Below, piece by piece: positions 18,238-27,628 of a DNA stretch of 64,000 bases. Source of the stretch: Bifidobacterium thermophilum DSM 20210. Its GTDB lineage: Bacteria; Actinomycetota; Actinomycetes; Actinomycetales; Bifidobacteriaceae. The first letter of the stretch is position 1, and every line of letters begins with the position of its first letter. Position numbers and translations under genes: made by a program. The notes under the pieces were generated by a model. The model was not told the origin of the DNA. It searched no databases and saw only the letters and a list, made by a program, of their open reading frames with translations. Location of the stretch: positions 1 through 64,000 of the forward strand of contig JDUB01000005.1 in NCBI GenBank assembly GCA_000771265.1, written 5' to 3'.

Positions 18238-19203
18238 ATGGACAAGCTCATCGAAGCGATCAATACGACGCACAATCCAAGCGTCGTCGGGCTCGACCCG
18301 ACCGACCAGGTGGTGCCGGCGCAGCTCATCGACTCCTTCCACGAGGAGGTCGCCGACCAAGTCGATGACCCGGCTGAAATCCCCGCCATGCAGCGTGCGG
18401 TCGCATATTTCGAGTTCAACCGCGCGATTATTGACGCGATCGCGGGCATCGTGCCTGCCGTCAAACCGCAAATCGCGATGTATGAAGCCTTGGGGCCCGC
18501 CGGCATCGACACCTATGAGATGACCTGCGAATACGCGCAATCCCAAGGCCTGTACGTACTCGGGGATATCAAGCGTGGCGATATCGGCTCGACGGCCGCC
18601 GCCTACGCGCGGCATCTGGGCGGGCTCAACGCGCAGGACGGCGACGCGCTCGACCTGTGGCATGAGGACGCCGTCACCGTCAACCCGTATCTGGGCACGG
18701 ACGGCATCACCCCGTTCGTGGACGCGGCCAAGGCAGCCGACAAGGACCTGTTCGTGCTGGTACGCACCTCCAACCCGTCCAGCAAGGAAATCCAAGAGCT
18801 CGAGCTCGCCGACGGGACACGCCTGTACGAGCGTGTCGCCGACCTCGTCGAGCAGTGGGGCGCCGAAACGCTTGGTGCATCCGGATACACGCGTGTCGGC
18901 GCGGTCGTCGGTGCAACCCACCCTGAGCAAGGCAAACAGTTGCGCGAACGCATGCCGCATACCTTCTTCCTAGTCCCCGGCTACGGGGCGCAAGGCGGCA
19001 CCGCGCAGGATGTCGCCGGCATGTTCGATACCGAAGGCTCCGGGGCGATTGTCAACTCGTCGCGCGGCATCATCGGCGCATGGCGCAAGAACGGCGGATA
19101 CGACGAGAGCATGTCCGCCGACGATGCGCTCGCCTTGGTCGCCACCAGCGCCCGGGACGCGGCAATCGCCATGCGGGACGACCTGGAGGCCGCGCTCGCC
19201 TGA
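18238..19203 (+). CDS. pyrF: Orotidine 5'-phosphate decarboxylase (type 2)
   Basis: 321-residue decarboxylase producing UMP, the last step of the pathway. The catalytic Asp-Lys array is DIKRGDIGSTA beginning at D110, with K112, and the longer subfamily 2 architecture (about 270-320 residues) typical of actinobacteria is seen. The late motif LVPGYGAQGG binds phosphate. AGAAGGCAC precedes the ATG. It sits between pyrC and pyrK although it acts last in the pathway. Confidence 0.94.
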   Translation: MDKLIEAINTTHNPSVVGLDPTDQVVPAQLIDSFHEEVADQVDDPAEIPAMQRAVAYFEFNRAIIDAIAGIVPAVKPQIAMYEALGPAGIDTYEMTCEYAQSQGLYVLGDIKRGDIGSTAAAYARHLGGLNAQDGDALDLWHEDAVTVNPYLGTDGITPFVDAAKAADKDLFVLVRTSNPSSKEIQELELADGTRLYERVADLVEQWGAETLGASGYTRVGAVVGATHPEQGKQLRERMPHTFFLVPGYGAQGGTAQDVAGMFDTEGSGAIVNSSRGIIGAWRKNGGYDESMSADDALALVATSARDAAIAMRDDLEAALA

Positions 19204-19328
19204 CACACCGCGTAACACGGCGAAACACCGAAGCAATAGAATGCACCCGTCGGCGGACGCCTCGCACGTTCAGCCGCATAGGTTCAGCCACCCACAGCTA
19301 CCAAGCCCAACAGCCCAAAGGAGAGGCA

Positions 19329-20153
19329 ATGCCCAACGCAACGTTTATCCCAACCTTCGACGTGACCGCCGAAGCATCCCGTGCGGGACGCTTCCCCGGC
19401 AGGCGCACCGTACCGGTGGTGGATAACCGCAGATTGTCGGATGGCATCTATCGACTTACCTTCCGCGACAGCTACATCGCGGGACATGCCAAGCCGGCCC
19501 AGTTCGTGGATCTGTATTCCGCGGATCCCACGCGCCTGATGCCGCGGCCGTTCGGCGTCAGCGAAGTCGAGGGCGATGACGTGAGCCTGATCTTCGCGGT
19601 CGTTGGCAAGGGCACCGAGGAGTTCTCCCGGCTGGCAGCAGGCGATACCGTCGATGTCATGGGCCCCTTGGGGCGCGGATTCGACATGAAAGCCGCCGCG
19701 AACTATGTGCTGGTGGCGGGTGGTCTCGGCGTGCCACCGCTGCTGTATGCCGCCCAGAAGCTCGCGTTGCGTGATGACGCGACCGCGACCGCCGCGTTCG
19801 GGTATCGTGACGAACGCTTCGCCGACGAACTGGTGGCAAAATACGCGGAACGTGTGGAAAGCATCACAAACGCGCAAGGCAATGTCGTCGATCTGCTTGA
19901 TTCGATCGAGGATTCGCTGGTCAACGGGGAACTGCCCCCGGTCATCCTGTCCTGCGGCCCGATGCCGATGATGCGTGCCGTCGCCTCCTGGGCGGTCGCG
20001 CGCGATATCCCATGCCAGTTGAGCCTCGAGGCGCGTATGGGCTGTGGGTACGGCACCTGCTACGTGTGCGTCGTCGACACGGCGGAGGGACGGCAGAAAG
20101 TGTGCGTTGCCGGCCCGGTATTCACCCCGGAACAACTCGGATGGGACAAGTAG
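19329..20153 (+). CDS. pyrK: Dihydroorotate dehydrogenase electron-transfer subunit
   Basis: 274-residue FAD and [2Fe-2S] protein that passes electrons from the catalytic subunit PyrD (class 1B) to NAD. The iron-sulfur cysteines are C239, C244, C247 and about C259 in the C-terminal segment CGYGTCYVC; an NAD-binding region (VLVAGGLGVPPLL) lies near residue 128. The ATG at 19329 is chosen because AAAGGAGAGG lies directly upstream; a longer reading from 19080 would overlap pyrF. Confidence 0.93.
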   Translation: MPNATFIPTFDVTAEASRAGRFPGRRTVPVVDNRRLSDGIYRLTFRDSYIAGHAKPAQFVDLYSADPTRLMPRPFGVSEVEGDDVSLIFAVVGKGTEEFSRLAAGDTVDVMGPLGRGFDMKAAANYVLVAGGLGVPPLLYAAQKLALRDDATATAAFGYRDERFADELVAKYAERVESITNAQGNVVDLLDSIEDSLVNGELPPVILSCGPMPMMRAVASWAVARDIPCQLSLEARMGCGYGTCYVCVVDTAEGRQKVCVAGPVFTPEQLGWDK

Positions 20154-20166
20154 AGGTCAAGGCACG

Positions 20167-21123
20167 ATGCAGGAGCAGCAGATGGACAAGCAGATCAACG
20201 TTTACGAACCGCACGAATGGAAGCACAGCACCATCGTCGCCGGCGTCGAGTGGAAGAACCCGGTGGGCACCGCCTCAGGCACGTTCCAGTATGACGCGTG
20301 CCACTGGTTCTACGATGTCAGCCAGATGGGCGCGGTAACCACCAAGGGCGTTTCCCCGGTCCCATGGGAAGGCAATCCCGGGCCGCGTACGGCCGAAACC
20401 CCGGCCGGCACGGTCAATTCGGTCGGCCTGCAGAACCCGGGTGTCGACCATTATCTCGTCGACGAGCTGCCCAAGCTCAAGAAGGAAGGCGCGACGGTTG
20501 TCACCAATGTGGCCGGCCATTGCGATGACGACTACGCCGAAGTGGTCGCCAAACTTGCCGATTGCCCTGCGGACATGCTGGAAATCAATGTGAGCTGCCC
20601 GAATGTCACCCACGGCGGCATGAGCGTGGGCACCGACCCGGTAGCACTCAACCGGCTGATCACCCGCTTGCGTCATATCACCTCGAAACCCTTGATTGTG
20701 AAACTCACCCCGAATGTGACGGATATCGTCCCGATCGCGAAAGCCGCGGTGGACGGCGGTGCCGACGCGTTGAGCATGATCAACACGCTGGTCGGCATGC
20801 GTATCGACATCCGCACGGGCGAGCCGATTCTCGCGAACCGCACGGGTGGCGTGTCCGGGCCGGCGATTCTCCCGATCGGCCTGAGCTTCGTATGGCGTGT
20901 GCGCCAGGCGTTGCCCGATATTCCGATCATCGGCATTGGCGGCATCGATTCCGGTGAAAAAGCCTTGGAATACCTGTATGCCGGGGCGAACGCCGTCGAG
21001 GTCGGTGCTGTGGCGTTGTATGAGCCGACCGCTCCGATGCGTGTGGCCCGCGAATTGGACGACCTGCTGGACTCCCGGCCCGAGCTTGCCGCGAAACTCG
21101 CCGCAGGCCAGACTTGGCGGTGA
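20167..21123 (+). CDS. pyrD: Dihydroorotate dehydrogenase, class 1B catalytic subunit
   Basis: 318-residue FMN enzyme oxidising dihydroorotate to orotate. The segments NPVGTASGTF, NSVGLQNPG, ISC-type motif EINVSCPNV (cysteine active-site base of class 1 enzymes) and GIGGI are all visible. It needs PyrK, encoded just upstream. Two starts are possible: ATG at 20167, and ATG at 20182, which has AGGAG 6 nt upstream. The first is used here. Confidence 0.93.
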   Translation: MQEQQMDKQINVYEPHEWKHSTIVAGVEWKNPVGTASGTFQYDACHWFYDVSQMGAVTTKGVSPVPWEGNPGPRTAETPAGTVNSVGLQNPGVDHYLVDELPKLKKEGATVVTNVAGHCDDDYAEVVAKLADCPADMLEINVSCPNVTHGGMSVGTDPVALNRLITRLRHITSKPLIVKLTPNVTDIVPIAKAAVDGGADALSMINTLVGMRIDIRTGEPILANRTGGVSGPAILPIGLSFVWRVRQALPDIPIIGIGGIDSGEKALEYLYAGANAVEVGAVALYEPTAPMRVARELDDLLDSRPELAAKLAAGQTWR

Positions 21124-21231
21124 CGGTCAACCCCCTTGCGGTACCCTGATGTTCCGGAAACCGTCTGCACCCAGTGCAGGCATCGGCCGTGCCCTAGAGT
21201 ACGGCCGAATAAAGAAAGGACCCTCTGACCT

Positions 21232-21936
21232 ATGACTGAGCAGAAAGTGCCGCTCGACCGGAGATTCACCTCGTTCCTCTTGCAATCGCAGGCATTGAAG
21301 TTCGGAGATTTCACTCTGAAGTCAGGCCGTCGCTCACCGTATTTCATCAACGCGGGAGCCTTCGACACCGGTCGTAAAATTGCTTTGCTTGGCTCGTTCT
21401 ACGCTGAGAAGATCAACACCGCAATTGCGGACGGAACCCTGCCCAGGGATATTGATACCGTGTTCGGGCCAGCGTACAAGGGCATCCCGCTGGCGGTTTC
21501 CACGGCAATCGCTCTGACCGCGCAATACGATATGGGCGTCGGCTACACCTTCGACCGCAAGGAGCGCAAGGATCATGGCGACGGCGGCATGTTCGTCGGG
21601 ACCCAGCTGCGTGACGGCATGAAAGTGCTGCTTGTCGACGATGTGATGACCGCGGGAACTGCCGTGCGCGAGGTCGTGCCCAAGCTGCGCGAGGCGGCCG
21701 ACGTGCAGATTGTCGGACTGGTGTTGTCGGTCGATCGCATGGAGAAAACGCGGGACAGCAATATTTCCGCCGTCGCCGCCGTGCAGCAGGAGTTCGGCTT
21801 CCCGGTCGTTTCCATCGCGAACGTGCGTGAGATTTTCGATGCGGCGTCGCATATGACCGGCGATGATGGCCTGCCGCTGCTTGACGAGGACATCAAGACG
21901 CGCGCCAAGGAATATCTCGACACGTATGGTGCGTGA
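21232..21936 (+). CDS. pyrE: Orotate phosphoribosyltransferase
   Basis: 234-residue type I PRTase making OMP from orotate and PRPP. The PRPP-binding motif [13 protein letters not shown] is near residues 132-145, and [10 protein letters not shown] is the flexible catalytic loop. AAAGAAAGGACC lies upstream of the ATG. It is separated from pyrD by 108 bp, so it could have an additional promoter, but there is no terminator between them. It closes the operon, followed by a strong terminator. Confidence 0.95.
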   Translation: MTEQKVPLDRRFTSFLLQSQALKFGDFTLKSGRRSPYFINAGAFDTGRKIALLGSFYAEKINTAIADGTLPRDIDTVFGPAYKGIPLAVSTAIALTAQYDMGVGYTFDRKERKDHGDGGMFVGTQLRDGMKVLLVDDVMTAGTAVREVVPKLREAADVQIVGLVLSVDRMEKTRDSNISAVAAVQQEFGFPVVSIANVREIFDAASHMTGDDGLPLLDEDIKTRAKEYLDTYGA

Positions 21937-21971
21937 ACCGCATGATGTGATTCGTGTGTCACTGCGACGAC

Positions 21972-22016
21972 GGCCGGCCGGGAACCCCATATGGGTGTTC
22001 CCGGCCGGCCTTATCG
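21972..22016 (+). terminator. Terminator after pyrE
   Basis: GGCCGGCCGGGAAC (21972-21985) pairs with GTTCCCGGCCGGCC (21997-22010), with further pairing towards the loop, followed by TTATCGTT. It closes the pyr operon and lies before the convergent LysR gene. Confidence 0.8.
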
Positions 22017-22089
22017 TTATTGCGTTCGTGTCGGTATGCGACGTCCTCACATCCGGTGAGCGTCGAGTGAATTCTTGCGCCTTGCGGGA

Positions 22090-23013
22090 TTAGTCGATGA
22101 GCTTGTACCCGTGGGAGGCGATTACCGTACGCAGCTTGTCCAGATAGGTCTGCGCGGCGGTCGAGAGTTTCGCACGCTCGTTGGTGATCCAGCCAAGCAG
22201 CATCGTCTCGTCCGTGTCCAGCGGCACGGTGACGATCTTCTCATTGTTGAGGTCGCCGTTGTCGATGCCCGTGCACACGGTGTAGCCGTTGAGACCGATG
22301 ATGAAGTTGAGAATCGTCGCACGGTCGGTCACGTTGATCTGCTTGGGGGAGTACTCCGGCCACACCGCTTCCTCGGCGAAATAGAAGCTGCCCTCGGAGC
22401 CTTGTTCATACTGGATGAACGGGAAGGGCTTGAGGTCTTCCATCGTGACTTTTTTCTTGCCGGCCAGCGGATTGTCACGCGAGATGAACACATGCAGGTT
22501 CGCGCGGAACAGCGGGTGGAACACGAGATGCTTCTCTCGCAGCAGCTTGTTGATCACATTTTTGTTGAAATCGGACAGATACAGGATGCCGATTTCGGAC
22601 TGCATGTTGGCGACCTGGTTGATGATGTCCTTGGTGCGTGTCTCGCGGATGGTGAACTCGTATTCGTCGGATTTGATTGAGTTGATCATTTCGACGAACG
22701 CTTCGACAGCGAACATGTAATGCTGGGTCGAGACGCTGCACAGCTGCTTGCGCGGCTTCGCGTTCTTGTAGCGTTCCTCGAGCAGTGAGGCCTGGTCGAG
22801 CACCTGACGGGCGTAGGTGAGGAATTCCGCGCCGTCCACGGTCAGCGCGATGCCCTGGGAGGATCGGGTGAAGATCTCGATGCCCAGCTCGTGCTCCAGT
22901 TCCTTGACCGACGAACTCAAGGCCGGTTGCGAGACATACAGCTCGTGGGAGGCCTCGTTCATCGAACCACATTCGACGATTTTGACGATATATTTCAGTT
23001 GCAGGAGAGTCAT
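22090..23013 (-). CDS. LysR-family transcriptional regulator, sulfur amino acid regulator-like
   Basis: 307-residue LysR regulator: winged HTH at residues 1-60 (SMNEASHELYVSQPALSSSV) and a periplasmic-binding-like effector domain. In the effector domain, STQHY, EIGILYL, the PLAGKKKVTMEDL stretch and NVTDRATIL recall, from memory, the CysR/CmbR/MtaR group that controls cysteine and methionine genes in streptococci and lactococci. That would suit metE control in this window, but the actual targets are not shown. There is no Shine-Dalgarno before the ATG, and a TATAAA box ends 8 nt upstream (23022-23027), suggesting a leaderless mRNA. It converges on the pyr operon and is unlikely to regulate it by position alone. 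Confidence 0.85.
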   Translation of the reverse strand: MTLLQLKYIVKIVECGSMNEASHELYVSQPALSSSVKELEHELGIEIFTRSSQGIALTVDGAEFLTYARQVLDQASLLEERYKNAKPRKQLCSVSTQHYMFAVEAFVEMINSIKSDEYEFTIRETRTKDIINQVANMQSEIGILYLSDFNKNVINKLLREKHLVFHPLFRANLHVFISRDNPLAGKKKVTMEDLKPFPFIQYEQGSEGSFYFAEEAVWPEYSPKQINVTDRATILNFIIGLNGYTVCTGIDNGDLNNEKIVTVPLDTDETMLLGWITNERAKLSTAAQTYLDKLRTVIASHGYKLID

Positions 23014-23089
23014 AAGAGGATTTTATATCACGAGGATGTCAAGAATCGGACGGTTATATCCACATGCTGGTGTTGCCCTCAACACCGGA

Positions 23090-23788
23090 TCAGATCCGCA
23101 CGCCCAACGATTGCAGCTCGTGTCTGGCGTGCGTTGCGTCATCGAACAGGAACGCACGCATGCCCACGGATTTCGCCCCCTCGACATTGCGCGGCGTATC
23201 GTCGAAGAACACGCTGGATGCGGGGTCGGCGATACCGAAACGGCCCAAAGCCAGACGGTAGAAGCCCGCGTTCGGCTTGAACTGCTTCTCCACGCCCGAC
23301 ACCACGGTCCCGTCGAGCAGCTCCTTGAGCTGTGGGAACTTGTCGAACGCGAAGTGGAAGGTCTCATACGACCAGTTCGTCAACCCCCACACGCCGTATC
23401 CGGCGGCCTTCAAATCCTTGAGGAGCGATTCCGTGCCCGGGATGACCCGCGTCAGGGAATCGTCGTAGCGGGCGATGTAGTCGGCAAAGATATCGGCGAT
23501 GTCATCCCCGTGGTCGCGCCTGACATCCGGGAGGATATCCGCGAGCGCCTCACCGTGATCCATACGGTCCTCATAATCGAAGAAGCCATACGGGTCGTCC
23601 GGTGCACAGATGCGGTCGACCAGACTGTCGGGGTAGCGGCCGCGCAACGCGGCACCACACTGCCAGTCGATCAGGACACCGCAGAAATCGAACACGACAT
23701 CGCTGATTGCCGCAGCTTCATGTTCCGTGGGCTCTGCGTGCTTCGTGCCGTCCTGCGGTCCTGCCGTCTGCGTTGCCAGTGTCGTCAT
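23090..23788 (-). CDS. HAD-superfamily hydrolase (subfamily IA)
   Basis: 232-residue haloacid dehalogenase-like hydrolase. Motif I is DFCGVL, where the usual second Asp is a Cys, as in the YihX-like FxGVL group; motif II is LTNWS, and the C-terminal motif is VFFDDTPRNVEGA. These proteins usually remove phosphate from small sugars or nucleotides; the substrate is unknown. GGAAGGGAC precedes the ATG. It lies on the same strand as the LysR gene, with 76 bp between them. Confidence 0.8.
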   Translation of the reverse strand: MTTLATQTAGPQDGTKHAEPTEHEAAAISDVVFDFCGVLIDWQCGAALRGRYPDSLVDRICAPDDPYGFFDYEDRMDHGEALADILPDVRRDHGDDIADIFADYIARYDDSLTRVIPGTESLLKDLKAAGYGVWGLTNWSYETFHFAFDKFPQLKELLDGTVVSGVEKQFKPNAGFYRLALGRFGIADPASSVFFDDTPRNVEGAKSVGMRAFLFDDATHARHELQSLGVRI

Positions 23789-23964
23789 GCTGTCCCTTCC
23801 TATGAGCCTCGGCGATGGTCACCGACGGCGCGCGTCATTCATCAGTCAGCTCCGCCAGCGACGAAGCCCGCACCACAGTCTAGCGGCAGCGGCCCCCGGA
23901 CTTGCGTAGACCGGCGTATCGGGGATATGAACATCTCGGGAACGTATCGCAAACAGGACGTGGC

Positions 23965-24672
23965 TCACTCTTCGCCTGGTTGAAACACCTGGACGTACAG
24001 GATCTGTGTGTTTTCGTCCGCGCATCCGGTGAGGCCCGTGGCATCGAGGCTGATGGCGTCCGTCTGGTCCGGCGGATAGATGAGCATCGTGTCAGCAGCT
24101 GTCGGCGTGCAATCCGCGGCATCGAAATTCTCGGCGTTCACGATGCGCAGGGCGCTGTGCGCGGATTGCCCCGGCTTGAGTGTGATCGTGGAGGCGGTGA
24201 CCGTGCTGTCGCGCTTCGCTGCCGCGCCGATTTGCGTGTCCCCGTGACGCAGCGAAACGCCCGGATACCCGCGCAACGTGCAGGTTTGCGAACCGGAATT
24301 GGTCAACACCAGATACGGGTAGGAGCTTCCCGCGCCCCCGCCCGCGCCTTGTGTCAGCTTCGCGGTCAGTTCCTTCGTGGTGCATGCGCCGGTAGCGGCG
24401 GCGGAAGCGGAGGCTGATGCCGAGGTGGACGGTGAGGATGCCGACGCGGTGGAGGAGGGGGATTGCGAAGCTGCGGGGGACGATGCTGAGGCGGACGGGC
24501 TGGCATCCGTTCCGGATGTCGAACCGCACGCGCACAGGGAGCCGGCCATCACCGCCGCACTCAATGCGATTGCCGCCCACGCCCGAGCCGGGGAATGAGC
24601 CCCGGACCGCCGTGATGAACCGGCACCGGACGACAAACCGTTGGAACCATTGCCATGTCGGGAAACGATCAT
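23965..24672 (-). CDS. Secreted lipoprotein with DUF4232 domain
   Basis: 235-residue exported protein. Residues 1-55 are a long, charged then hydrophobic signal region (ARAWAAIALSAAVMAGSL) ending in CAC, with a lipobox-like cleavage before the second cysteine. A Ser/Ala-rich linker follows (residues 60-95), then a DUF4232-type domain starting near CTTKELTAKL, with paired cysteines such as QTCTLRGYPGV. DUF4232 proteins are common actinobacterial surface proteins of unknown function. The start at 24672 is supported by GGAAGGA 7 nt upstream; a start at 24741 has no such site. Confidence 0.75.
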   Translation of the reverse strand: MIVSRHGNGSNGLSSGAGSSRRSGAHSPARAWAAIALSAAVMAGSLCACGSTSGTDASPSASASSPAASQSPSSTASASSPSTSASASASAAATGACTTKELTAKLTQGAGGGAGSSYPYLVLTNSGSQTCTLRGYPGVSLRHGDTQIGAAAKRDSTVTASTITLKPGQSAHSALRIVNAENFDAADCTPTAADTMLIYPPDQTDAISLDATGLTGCADENTQILYVQVFQPGEE

Positions 24673-24801
24673 GATATGTCCTTCCTCAGCGAAGCGCACA
24701 AACTCTTCTACCATTCTCCTACTGTTGACGCATACGACCACGTCATGGCTTCATTGTACCTGTACCGTCGCTGGAAATGGGGAACCTGACGTTCGCGGGT
24801 T

Positions 24802-26613
24802 TCACCCGATGAGCTTGGCGATGGCCTGCGGAATGACGCGTATCACATCGCTTGCAATAATTGGCTCGCCGGCAACATACCCGGTATTGCGCTCGCCGGC
24901 ACCGTAGATCTCGGGCGCGCGCCACCCACATTGCGTCGCATGCGAGGCGATGGCTGCCGCCAGACCGTGCAGATACACGGCCGCGGCGACGGTGTCGGCC
25001 ACCGCGGGGGTGTCATCGGGTGATCCGGACACATCGGACTGGGACAGCAACGCTCCAATCATGCCGGCGAGTACGTCTCCCGCGCCGGCTGTGCCCAGCC
25101 ATGCGGGGGCTCGCCCGCACAGGAGGATCCGCGTACGGTTGTTGTCGTACGGGTCGGTTCCGGCGATGACACTGATTGCGCCTTTGAGCACAACCGTCGC
25201 ACCGGTGCGTTCATGGGCGAGCTGCGCATACCGGACGGGCGCCGACATCACCTGGTCGGCTGTAACCGGCCCGTTTATGGCATCGAGTCTGGTCAACAAG
25301 CCCGCCAACTCCCCGGCGTGCGGGGTAATCACCACATTGCCGGGAACCCGGGCGGGCAGCAGGTCGAGCGCGCCGGCGTCCACGACAATGGGCGGCATCG
25401 CGTCAGGGTGGGTGTCCTTCATTGCCGCATTACCACCGTCGTCGTTGGTTCCTGACTCGTCAGTGAGCGCATAATGTGCCAGCAGTCGTGTTATCGTCTC
25501 ACGTTGGATATCGTCACCGTCTGCTGTGTCCGTGGACGCGGGGACGCCCGAACCGACGACCCAGGCGTTCACATGCCCTTTGCCGATGACCGCTTCCGGC
25601 AGCGCCTTCAACACGAGATCCTGTGCGCGTTGCGGGCCGAGATAGCGTACCATGCCGATGCCGGATCTTGCGGCTGCGCTGGTCCCCAGAACCGCAGCCC
25701 CCGGATATCGCGTCGACCCGGTGACCAGCCCAACGACTCCGCGCGTGTATTTCATGTCATGTACGGACGGCACGAGAATCGCGGAGGAAGCGAGGTCGGC
25801 GTCCATCATTTCCGCAGCGGGTTCGGCTTCGTCGATATCGAACCCGAAATCGACGAGTGTGACTTTGCCACAGGCGTACGCTGCGGGAGGCAGCATGGCG
25901 CACGGCTTGAGGGCGCCGAACATCACGGTCCGGTCAGCAGTAAGGTACGGACCGGGGAGTGTACCATCGTCCACGCCGATACCCGAAGGCGTGTCCACCG
26001 CCAATACCAGCGGCCGTTCGCCCGGATGGTCTTGGATCGTCTCGGAACCAGTCCGCCCGTCGATACCCCACGAATCCAATAACGCCGACGTCAATGTCGC
26101 CGCGATACCGTGCAATGCGCCGGAAACCCCTATCCCCGTCATTGCATCCATGACAAGATCCGCCTGATTGACCAGATCGACGGCTACGCGGAGACGCTCA
26201 CCGGCTTCGCCTGCGGAGAAACCGGTGACGCAACCGGGGATTTCGGCTTCCGGGTCAAGGACCAGCACACGTCCGCCGCTATGTGCGAACGCTGCGAAAC
26301 CGGCGTCATGCAGGCCCCGTCCGACGGCGACCACCGTGACCTGGGCGTCCTCTCCGGCAAGTTGCGCCGCGGCGAACAAGCCGTCGCCGCCGTTGTCGCC
26401 GGCTCCGGCGAGTACGACCACATTGGCGTCCTCGAGCGCTACGCCTTGGGCGCCGAGCATGCGTTTGGCCTCATGCGCGGCGGCTGCCGCAGCCATACGC
26501 ATCAGTGGGACGCCGTCATCCAACAGCGGCCGCTCCAGTTCACGTACCGTGTCCGCGGCATATGCGTTGAATCTAAGCATTTGCAGGCGTTCATGATCGA
26601 TGCTCTCACCCAT
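24802..26613 (-). CDS. nnr: Bifunctional NAD(P)H-hydrate epimerase/dehydratase
   Basis: 603-residue fusion of two NAD(P)HX repair activities that return damaged, hydrated NAD(P)H to normal cofactor. The N-terminal half is the epimerase (YjeF_N; VVLAGAGDNGGDGLFAA near residue 66). The C-terminal half is the ADP-dependent dehydratase of the ribokinase fold (VITPHAGELAGLL near 426 and GTAGAGDVLAGMIGALL near 511). Both halves look complete. GGAAAGGGGCC lies upstream of the ATG at 26613. It is divergent from the SGNH hydrolase gene. Confidence 0.9.
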   Translation of the reverse strand: MGESIDHERLQMLRFNAYAADTVRELERPLLDDGVPLMRMAAAAAAHEAKRMLGAQGVALEDANVVVLAGAGDNGGDGLFAAAQLAGEDAQVTVVAVGRGLHDAGFAAFAHSGGRVLVLDPEAEIPGCVTGFSAGEAGERLRVAVDLVNQADLVMDAMTGIGVSGALHGIAATLTSALLDSWGIDGRTGSETIQDHPGERPLVLAVDTPSGIGVDDGTLPGPYLTADRTVMFGALKPCAMLPPAAYACGKVTLVDFGFDIDEAEPAAEMMDADLASSAILVPSVHDMKYTRGVVGLVTGSTRYPGAAVLGTSAAARSGIGMVRYLGPQRAQDLVLKALPEAVIGKGHVNAWVVGSGVPASTDTADGDDIQRETITRLLAHYALTDESGTNDDGGNAAMKDTHPDAMPPIVVDAGALDLLPARVPGNVVITPHAGELAGLLTRLDAINGPVTADQVMSAPVRYAQLAHERTGATVVLKGAISVIAGTDPYDNNRTRILLCGRAPAWLGTAGAGDVLAGMIGALLSQSDVSGSPDDTPAVADTVAAAVYLHGLAAAIASHATQCGWRAPEIYGAGERNTGYVAGEPIIASDVIRVIPQAIAKLIG

Positions 26614-26841
26614 GGCATGGCCCCTTTCCTATCATTGGCGTCCAGGCCCGCTGCGCACGGCATCAGGACTGCTCTTCCAACTGTAGTCCCTTTCCGGGTG
26701 AATCATGCTCCACCCGTTCCCTTGTTTGCAGCAGCATACAGCAAGAAAACCCGGCTTAAGGTGTTCGTCTCCCCTAGGGCGGTACAGTGGTGGGGATGAG
26801 CGAATCGGCGAACAGCCGGGAGAAGACCAGGGAGCGTGGGC

Positions 26842-27549
26842 ATGAACGTAGTGGCGGCTGCTGAAGCGTTATGGGCGCAGCATACAATCCATCTTGATCC
26901 TGAGCCGCAGGGGGAGCGGCACGGTGTCGTCAACACCGATGATCCCGGTGACGCGTTGTCGTTCGTTGCCGTGGGTGATTCGATGATCGCCGGCTGCGGG
27001 GTCGAGAACCAGTCCGAGGGATTCACACCCGCCATGGCAGCAGTGTTCTCCAATATGCTCGACAGGCCGGTTGACTGGCGTGCCGTCGGCAAGCTTGGCG
27101 CCACGATGCGCCGCGTTCGATACCGTCTGCTCCCGCAGGTCGATCACCATGCCGATCTCATGGTGTTGTGCGCCGGTTCGAACGATTTGATGGCACGCAG
27201 GACCATCGCCCAGTGGCGTGACGACCTGTCAGCGTCGATCGACCTGGCCAAGGGGCGCGCCGACCATGTGGTCGTGTTCAGTGCCGCCCAGCTGTACCGC
27301 AGTCCTTCGCTGGGACGGTCATTGCGTCACGTAATCGCGGACATGACCGACGAGCAGACGCAGACCAGCCGTGAGATCTGCGAACAGCATGGCGTCAGGT
27401 TCCTTGACATGACCCACGAGGATGTGCACGCCGATCGAGACGATTTCTACGCGCACGACCATTTCCACCCCAGCGCATACGGGTACCGGTGCATGGCGGA
27501 ACGCGTCGGACAGCTGCTCGACGGATGGATGACCTCCGAACTGCGATAG
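26842..27549 (+). CDS. SGNH/GDSL-family hydrolase
   Basis: 235-residue esterase or lipase-like protein. The catalytic serine is in GDSM (S47), the block III Asn in GSND (near residue 112) and the Asp-His pair in D206-x2-H209 (DHFHP). No signal peptide or membrane segment is visible, so it is probably cytoplasmic. The substrate is unknown. The ATG at 26842 has GGGAG 7 nt upstream; a GTG two codons earlier is an alternative. Confidence 0.8.
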   Translation: MNVVAAAEALWAQHTIHLDPEPQGERHGVVNTDDPGDALSFVAVGDSMIAGCGVENQSEGFTPAMAAVFSNMLDRPVDWRAVGKLGATMRRVRYRLLPQVDHHADLMVLCAGSNDLMARRTIAQWRDDLSASIDLAKGRADHVVVFSAAQLYRSPSLGRSLRHVIADMTDEQTQTSREICEQHGVRFLDMTHEDVHADRDDFYAHDHFHPSAYGYRCMAERVGQLLDGWMTSELR

Positions 27550-27561
27550 CACCGGTTGGCG

Positions 27562-27600
27562 GCTATGGGTCCGCAACGCTGTAGCCGCAGAACCCATAGC
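27562..27600. terminator. Hairpin between convergent SGNH hydrolase and ABC-F genes
   Basis: GCTATGGGT (27562-27570) pairs with ACCCATAGC (27592-27600), with partial inner pairing. It lies between convergent genes and could terminate either; no T-run is obvious. Confidence 0.5.
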
Positions 27601-27628
27601 ACAGGGCTCCGTTGGCCCAGTGCCACGG

